DNA from: Bromus sterilis
Taxonomy: Eukaryota; Streptophyta; Magnoliopsida; Poales; Poaceae
Direction of reading: 5' to 3'
DNA: 64,000 nt
NCBI GenBank assembly: GCA_950022295.1
Contig: OX465596.1
Location: forward strand, 220,193,501 to 220,257,500
Shown here piece by piece: positions 58,654 through 64,000 of the stretch (the first letter of the stretch is position 1; every line of letters starts with the position of its first letter). Under the pieces are notes generated by a model. It saw only the letters and a program-made list of their open reading frames with translations. It did not search any database and had not been told where the DNA came from. Both the position numbers and the translations under genes were made by a program.

Positions 58654-60801
58654 TGTTGGGAAACGTAGTAGAAAACAAAAATATTCGGCCTACGAATCAA
58701 GAACCCAAGATCATCCAAGAAGATTGTATACAAGGTTTTAGGTCATGTCTCACCAACCGATGTAGCGGAAGTAGAGTTGGTGTAGCTCGTTGAAGTAGAT
58801 CTCGCAGATCGTCCCACAAACAGTCCCTCGATCAAGATCACCGAGGAAGAAGAGGCACCTCGATCCGTCCCACGCACAAGTCCCTCGAGCAAGTCCCTCG
58901 AACAAGATCTCCGAGGAAGAAGAAGCTCCTCAGAGAAGGACCAAAGATATGATCCCTCTATTAGTATCCACACATTCCGTAGCAGCAATCCAGCAGCGAT
59001 CCGCCGTCCAGAGATGAACGCCACCGAGAAAACTAGAGGGAGAAAACCCTAACGGATTCCGATCTAGAACAACGTCTAAACCGGGGTCTAATTGTGGAGC
59101 AACGGGGTTTAGAGGGAGGGAGGGTGGCGCATAGGCCTTGGGGACAAGTTGTGCTGCGCCCCCACCCCTCCCCCACATTATATAGGTGGCAAAGAGGCCC
59201 CTTGGCCGGCCAAGGGAGGTGTGGAGTCCCTATGGGACTCCTACTCCCAAAGGGAGTCCTTCCCACCGGGGAATCCTACTCCAAAGTGGATTGCAATCCT
59301 ACTTGGAGTAGGATTGCTCCCTATGGCGCCCTCCCCACCTCCTAGCCGGCTAGGGGCTTCCTAGGTGGATTACCCCCCAAGCTAGGGGAGTGGGGTAGTG
59401 AGTGGTACTGCCCGGAACTTTCTGGAACCTTCCAGGACCTTCCAGGACCATCCGGGACCTTTCGGGATGGTTTCGGGACATTCCGGAACCTTCTGGAGCA
59501 CTTCCAGGACCTTCTGGGACCGTTCTCGGATGTTTCAGAACCATCTGGATAGTTTTCGGGACCATCCGAGTTACAATTTAATCTACCCGATGACCGTGTA
59601 AGTTGTCGGGACGTCCACCGATTAACCGGAAACTATTCCGATTGATCCAGGACTTCCCCAGTACCATTCTCATATGTTCCAGAACCACCTGGGACTATTC
59701 CAGAGTGATCCATACATATCTTTAAATACCCAGAACTTCTTCTGGTGCCCTTATGAACAATTCCATAAATACCCGGAACTACTTCCTGTGCCCGTATGAA
59801 CTATTCTGTTTTGCTTCCACTAGACCTTCTACCATTCCAGTATTCTAACAGACTACTGCTCGTTAAGTGTGTGACCCAATAGGTTCGGTATAATGCGGAC
59901 ATGACTCAGAATATCTTCCGGACATAGGACAACAGCCTTTTGTCAATAGCCAATAATCAACAGCGGAGCCATGGACACCCATGTTGACTCCCGCACATAC
60001 ACGAAGAAACTACGAGTGAACCATTATGTTTACTCATGTACCATTCCCTTTGCTTCGCGGTATATGACAAAGTTAGAGGAGAGAAGTTTGGCACCCATGT
60101 GTAACAACTTCTTGAACATAAGCCACTCGTTATCCTCTTTGCTCGTTTGTCCCTTTTTCTCGTTATCGTATTCCGGTATCCCCGTGACTGAATCACAATG
60201 CGTCTGGCCAGACTATAATGGATACCGTCATACCGAGTGGGCCCGAAGTGAATATCTTCTTCATCGTGAATGAGCAAATCCCAATCTTGAACTATCACAA
60301 TTACTAGACACACTATCCAATGTACCCAGAACTTATTTTACTACTTCCCAGTAACGGGAAGATTCATCTAAGAACCAAATCACATCTTCCTGTGTGAAGC
60401 AAGTCGACAGTCTCATGGTCTAAGGAATTACGTATATGATAGCATTTCATGATATGACTTATAACGTTGTGACGATGTGATCTCTAAGTATATCATTCAA
60501 CACTGGGGTCGGTTCAACATCATTGTTCTGCTAACAATATGTTCCCATTGCTACTGACATCCTTGTTACAAGAACAATGTCCATGATTATAAAACATAAT
60601 CATCAGTTAGCACATGAGCTGGTCTTAGAGGCTAAACCAGGAACTCTTGGTGTTTACATTTCCACAAATGCAAATGAGTTTTCTTCTGTATCTCATAGTC
60701 AGGGTCATTGCAATTATAGCACAGAAATATAAACATTAATTACGAACGTGGAAATATATATAATAACATTTTATTATTACCTCTAGGGCATATTTCCAAC
60801 A
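58654..60801 (-). repeat. 5' LTR of copia element W (2148 bp)
   Basis: Pairs with 46754-48912 with few differences; both termini are intact (TGTTGGG and TTTCCAACA on +). A TATA box lies at about 59177-59184 and the U3 CTTCCRGGACC-type repeats at about 59415-59550. Confidence 0.93.
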
Positions 60802-60806
60802 CCACC

Positions 60807-61804
60807 CTCGCCGGCCGCCTCCTCGCCTCACCGCCACGGCTGCCCGCGCAGGAGTCGTTGGAGAAGACGAGCGCCGCCATAACCACCTCGCTGCCGGCCG
60901 CCTCCACTCACCGGCCCCGCCATCCCCAAGCCACCGGATTCGCCGGGCACCACGCCCAGCCGCCGAAGCAAGCCGCCGGAGTCGCCGGAGCTGCCCTCGC
61001 CGGAGTCAAAGTCGGGCCAGATCTGGGCCAACCGCTCCAGTGACCCGATTGCTTTTTTAGAAAAAGTTTATTTGCGAACAGGTCCTTGTTGGCAGAAAAC
61101 ACCCCGGCGCCGTACCCGCAATATCTCCCCAACCGTAAGTCGGATTGAGGTGAAACTTTTTCCTACACGCTTGTGTTGTTCTGTACTTTAGCATGGAATC
61201 AACTTTTCACACTTTTGAACACTTTTGAATTTGAATTTATTTCAAATTCAAATTTCGTTGGCCGTACCTTTTAAACCGTTGATCCAAATCGAGTGATTCT
61301 TTTTGCGTTGGATTACTCGTTCCATGTACTTTCTGTTAATAGCATGTGTACACAAAAACTCAAATGTTTCTTGATCTGTTCAAATTCAAATTCAATTAAA
61401 TTTTGCATTTGCTATGACCTGCGTTGTAGTATTCCATTTCACGTGAATCTTTTTGCATATCGGATCATTTGAGACATGTTATCGGTAAGGTTCACACACC
61501 TTTCATGTGGACATGATATTCACCTTGAATTAATAAATGTCCTTGATCACAATTCCTTACCGATGAATCTGTATCTGTTGACTCTCTCGAGATCACTTCC
61601 ACTGATCACCTTCGAGCACATCGACACCTTTAACCTTCAAAACCTTTTTGTTTTGTTGCGAAAACCTTTGTGTTTGTTTGTTGATCTTTTGTTTGCCTTG
61701 TGATGTGATTTCTTATTCTAGTTCCTTCGTTTGCGATAGGTTTCTCGGAGTGTGACGAGTAGAGTTGACTGGACTGTGAGAGCGAAGCACTTTACCGAAT
61801 GGAA
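60807..61804 (+). repeat. LTR-D, first copy, downstream segment
   Basis: Resumes after copia W with GC-rich leader sequence (to about 61050), then mixed sequence with short CAAATTCAAATT-type words. It ends at about 61804, where region X begins again. No coding family is recognised, and the proline-rich frames near 60830-61040 look like composition effects. The true LTR end is not seen. Confidence 0.55.
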
Positions 61805-62949
61805 AAGGCAAATGATAGATATGATGTGAGGAGTAGGGATTTCCATGCAACAGATGCACATATGAGCTAGAAAGCTCTCCAATGGAACTAGTGGGGGTGC
61901 ATGTAACTTGCACGCTCATGAAGACCTAGAGATCTTTTGAGGAGGCTCATCTTGGAATATGCAAGCCAAGTTCTATAGTGTGAAGGTCCCCACATAGCTA
62001 TATACATGAATGATCATCTCTATGGAGTACAAGGATAAGAGGGAGTACTAGCGTGGATCTTTCAAAAGGATAGTAGTGTTGCCCCTTTCTCTCTTTTTAT
62101 TTTTCTTTTTCTCATTTTTGTTATTTCTTTGTATTTTTTGGTGGCCTCAATGGCTCTTTCTATTTAACTCTCATTTATCCTCTTTGGGATCTTTTATTTT
62201 GTCCACTTTGGGATCTTTTCCTCACTTAAGGGCAACACTCTAATTTACAAGAGGGTATAGAAGATCTTTCACGCTTTACAAGGTACTCAAAACATAAAGA
62301 AGATGTAGCTATCATGATGTATGCAATGTATGCCTCTGTCAGTGTAGTATGAACATGTATGACATGAAGATCAAGTCATGAAGAGGTGGATGTTGCATGG
62401 CAATATATCTCGGAAAGGCTATAGAAGTGCCTTGATAGGTAGGTATGGTGGCTGTTTTGAGGAAAGATATAAGGAGGTTTATGATGACAGAGCGTATCAT
62501 GCCAAGGGTTTGAATGTACCGGCGAAGGTGGACGCCAACTCTCGGAGTGAGAAGAAGGCAATGCACGGCACGGGAGAGGCTAGCAAATATGAGGAGGTGG
62601 AAGTGTCAATTTTCAATACTTACATTAGTCCGAAGAACTCATGCACTTATTATAGGTAACTCTCAATTTAATAAGGAGGTTCACAAAGAGACAAGTACCC
62701 CGAGGAGGAGTGTATTGGGGTTTGGTTATCCTTGCGCATCCTCGACTCATGGTACGTGAGTGTATTCTAATATCTGATCCCTCCAAAGATTAGCGATCCA
62801 TCTAGTAGCTAGAGTTCTCAACTAGTTTTTGTAGGTTTTGAATATAAACACGGATTGCCCAAAATACGACACCTATCACTAATAGGCTAGCTCATGACAC
62901 CAAAAGTTCAAACATTACTCACATCAATACCTCAAAACTATTGCAAGTT
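61805..62949. repeat. Region X, second copy
   Basis: Direct repeat of 44520-45666, with scattered base differences only. Its junction with the preceding LTR-D sequence is abrupt (GAATGGAAA to AGGCAAATGATAG) and marks the duplication breakpoint. Confidence 0.9.
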
Positions 62950-64000
62950 TGTAACATCCCAAATTTTTACGAATTTTGGAATGTTAATAAAATTAAATAG
63001 ATAATGATTGTTTGCTTGATGGGTTTGATTTTCCCTGGGATTTAAAACTTTTTGGAGTTTCTTGAATAATAAAAGAGAGGGAATAAAAGGACTTTCCCTA
63101 ATATTCATAATTGGTGTTTTTGGAATTTATTATTTAAAACAAAACTAACAAAACAAAATGAGAGAAGGTAATATGACTCCTTCAACATATTAAAAGGTTG
63201 GAAAATGTTTTAAATCATTATTGGAATTATTCTGAATATTCAAAACATTTTTCAACTCAAGGAAATTCATTTGAGAGGATATAAAATGACTTATCACTTT
63301 TTAATAAAGTCGGGAAATATTTAGAATATTAATTTAAATTTTTTAAAATTTATTATGAGTATTATAAATAACTCTAAAATTAATTCAGGGATTTTATAAT
63401 GCTAAGAGAGTTTTTATTTCATTAAAATGATTCATTAAATATTTTAAAAGAGTTAAAAAAACATTCCAATGGGATATTTTTATTTTACCAAATTATTTAT
63501 TGGTGTGACAATTTTAAAATTTATATTTTATTATTTAGAAATGGTTTGCCAATGCTTTTGACCAAATAAAAATATTTTTAATAATTTCTTGGATTTTATT
63601 TGATTTATGAAAAGTATTTTATATTTAAATAAAGTATTTAGAAAATGTTTTTACTTTTATTCTTCTTTTGGAATATTTATTCATTAAATATTTTTCTTTA
63701 GATTATTTGATGAATCTAGAATTTTATTTGATATTTTTCCGATGTTTATTTATTTTTGTAATATTGTTTGAAGTTTCAGTTTTAAATAAATTGAAAAACC
63801 CGTAGCAGCCGACCCAATATATTATTTCCGCCCGCGAGCGCTTTTGGAGCCCAAGTAGAACCCGATTTTTTCCCCCTCAGCCTATATATAATTTTCGATT
63901 TCTTTTCTTTTCACTTTTTTCTGGAAACCCTAATTTTTCTTCCACGCGGGTCCCGCCGCCGCCGACATCATCGCCGACGTCATCGCGCCGCCTCCGGAGT
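62950..64000 (+). repeat. LTR-D, second copy (runs off the window)
   Basis: Starts TGTAACATCCC and follows 45667-46753 closely, including the TATA box at about 63882 and the CCGCCGCCG leader. The window ends about 40 bp before the position matching the copia W insertion in the first copy. Confidence 0.8.

Larger units (their letters stand above)
46754..60801 (-). mobile_element. Full-length copia LTR retrotransposon W, with a nested solo LTR
   Basis: LTRs 46754-48912 (3') and 58654-60801 (5') are in the same orientation, flanked by a perfect 5-bp duplication CCACC (46749-46753 and 60802-60806). On the minus strand the LTR starts TGTTGGAAATATGCCC and ends near CGTTTCCCAACA, matching my memory of the BARE-1/WIS/Angela group. 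A tRNA-Met-type primer-binding site and a polypurine tract are in place. Without LTR-C it is about 9.3 kb. The internal region is badly decayed: no pol frame longer than 60 codons survives. Confidence 0.93.

Overview
This is plant nuclear DNA, most likely from a Triticeae grass (wheat, barley or a relative). The evidence is one intron-containing housekeeping gene set in layers of nested transposons, with BARE/Angela-type copia LTRs, Athila-type and chromovirus-type gypsy elements, a CACTA element with TTTGCCGTCTG subterminal repeats, and Stowaway/Mariner, hAT and Tourist-like DNA elements. Family names here are recognition from memory, not database matches.

The only gene that looks intact is an 11-exon organellar (chloroplast/mitochondrial) prolyl-tRNA synthetase on the + strand, 26569-33383. 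All splice sites are GT-AG and the protein is 541 residues. Its introns carry a Stowaway MITE (intron 2), and a 0.88-kb hAT element with a perfect 8-bp target duplication plus Tourist-like ends (2.8-kb intron 9). Its free upstream region is only about 230 bp, because a copia LTR in the same orientation ends at 26337.

Left of the gene is a nest. A long-LTR remnant (LTR-A, 1 to about 5960) holds a CACTA element (1691-5334, TSD CAT). A 5'-truncated copia element (about 6367-10895, continuing 25511-26337) has its 3' LTR split by a full gypsy element on the minus strand (10896-25510, TSD CATAG/CGTAG). The gypsy coding region is split at the gag/protease junction by a 6.9-kb TGTAAC...CA block (LTR-B, 15198-22124). 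LTR-B in turn carries a 1.0-kb hAT (16507-17516, perfect 8-bp TSD) and a 1.2-kb Mariner-like element (17664-18837, TA TSD).

Right of the gene are an unrecognised minus-strand coding fragment (33777-34281), a LINE reverse-transcriptase relic (34739-35012), unassigned remnants, and an LTR-like region with 35-bp repeats and a short gypsy-type ORF (37740-39421). Next are two Athila-type LTRs in inverted orientation (39843-41500 and 42362-43990) with a gag fragment between. From 44520 to the end lies a direct duplication of a unit made of region X plus LTR-D. The first copy is split by a full-length minus-strand copia element (46754-60801, perfect TSD CCACC), itself split by a 4.7-kb solo LTR (LTR-C, 50621-55338, perfect TSD GCACT).

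I found no CRISPR array, operon, rRNA or functional tRNA gene, and no new multi-gene system. The most informative signals are exact insertion boundaries and TSDs, internal repeat arrays within LTRs, and the position of the copia LTR next to the synthetase promoter.
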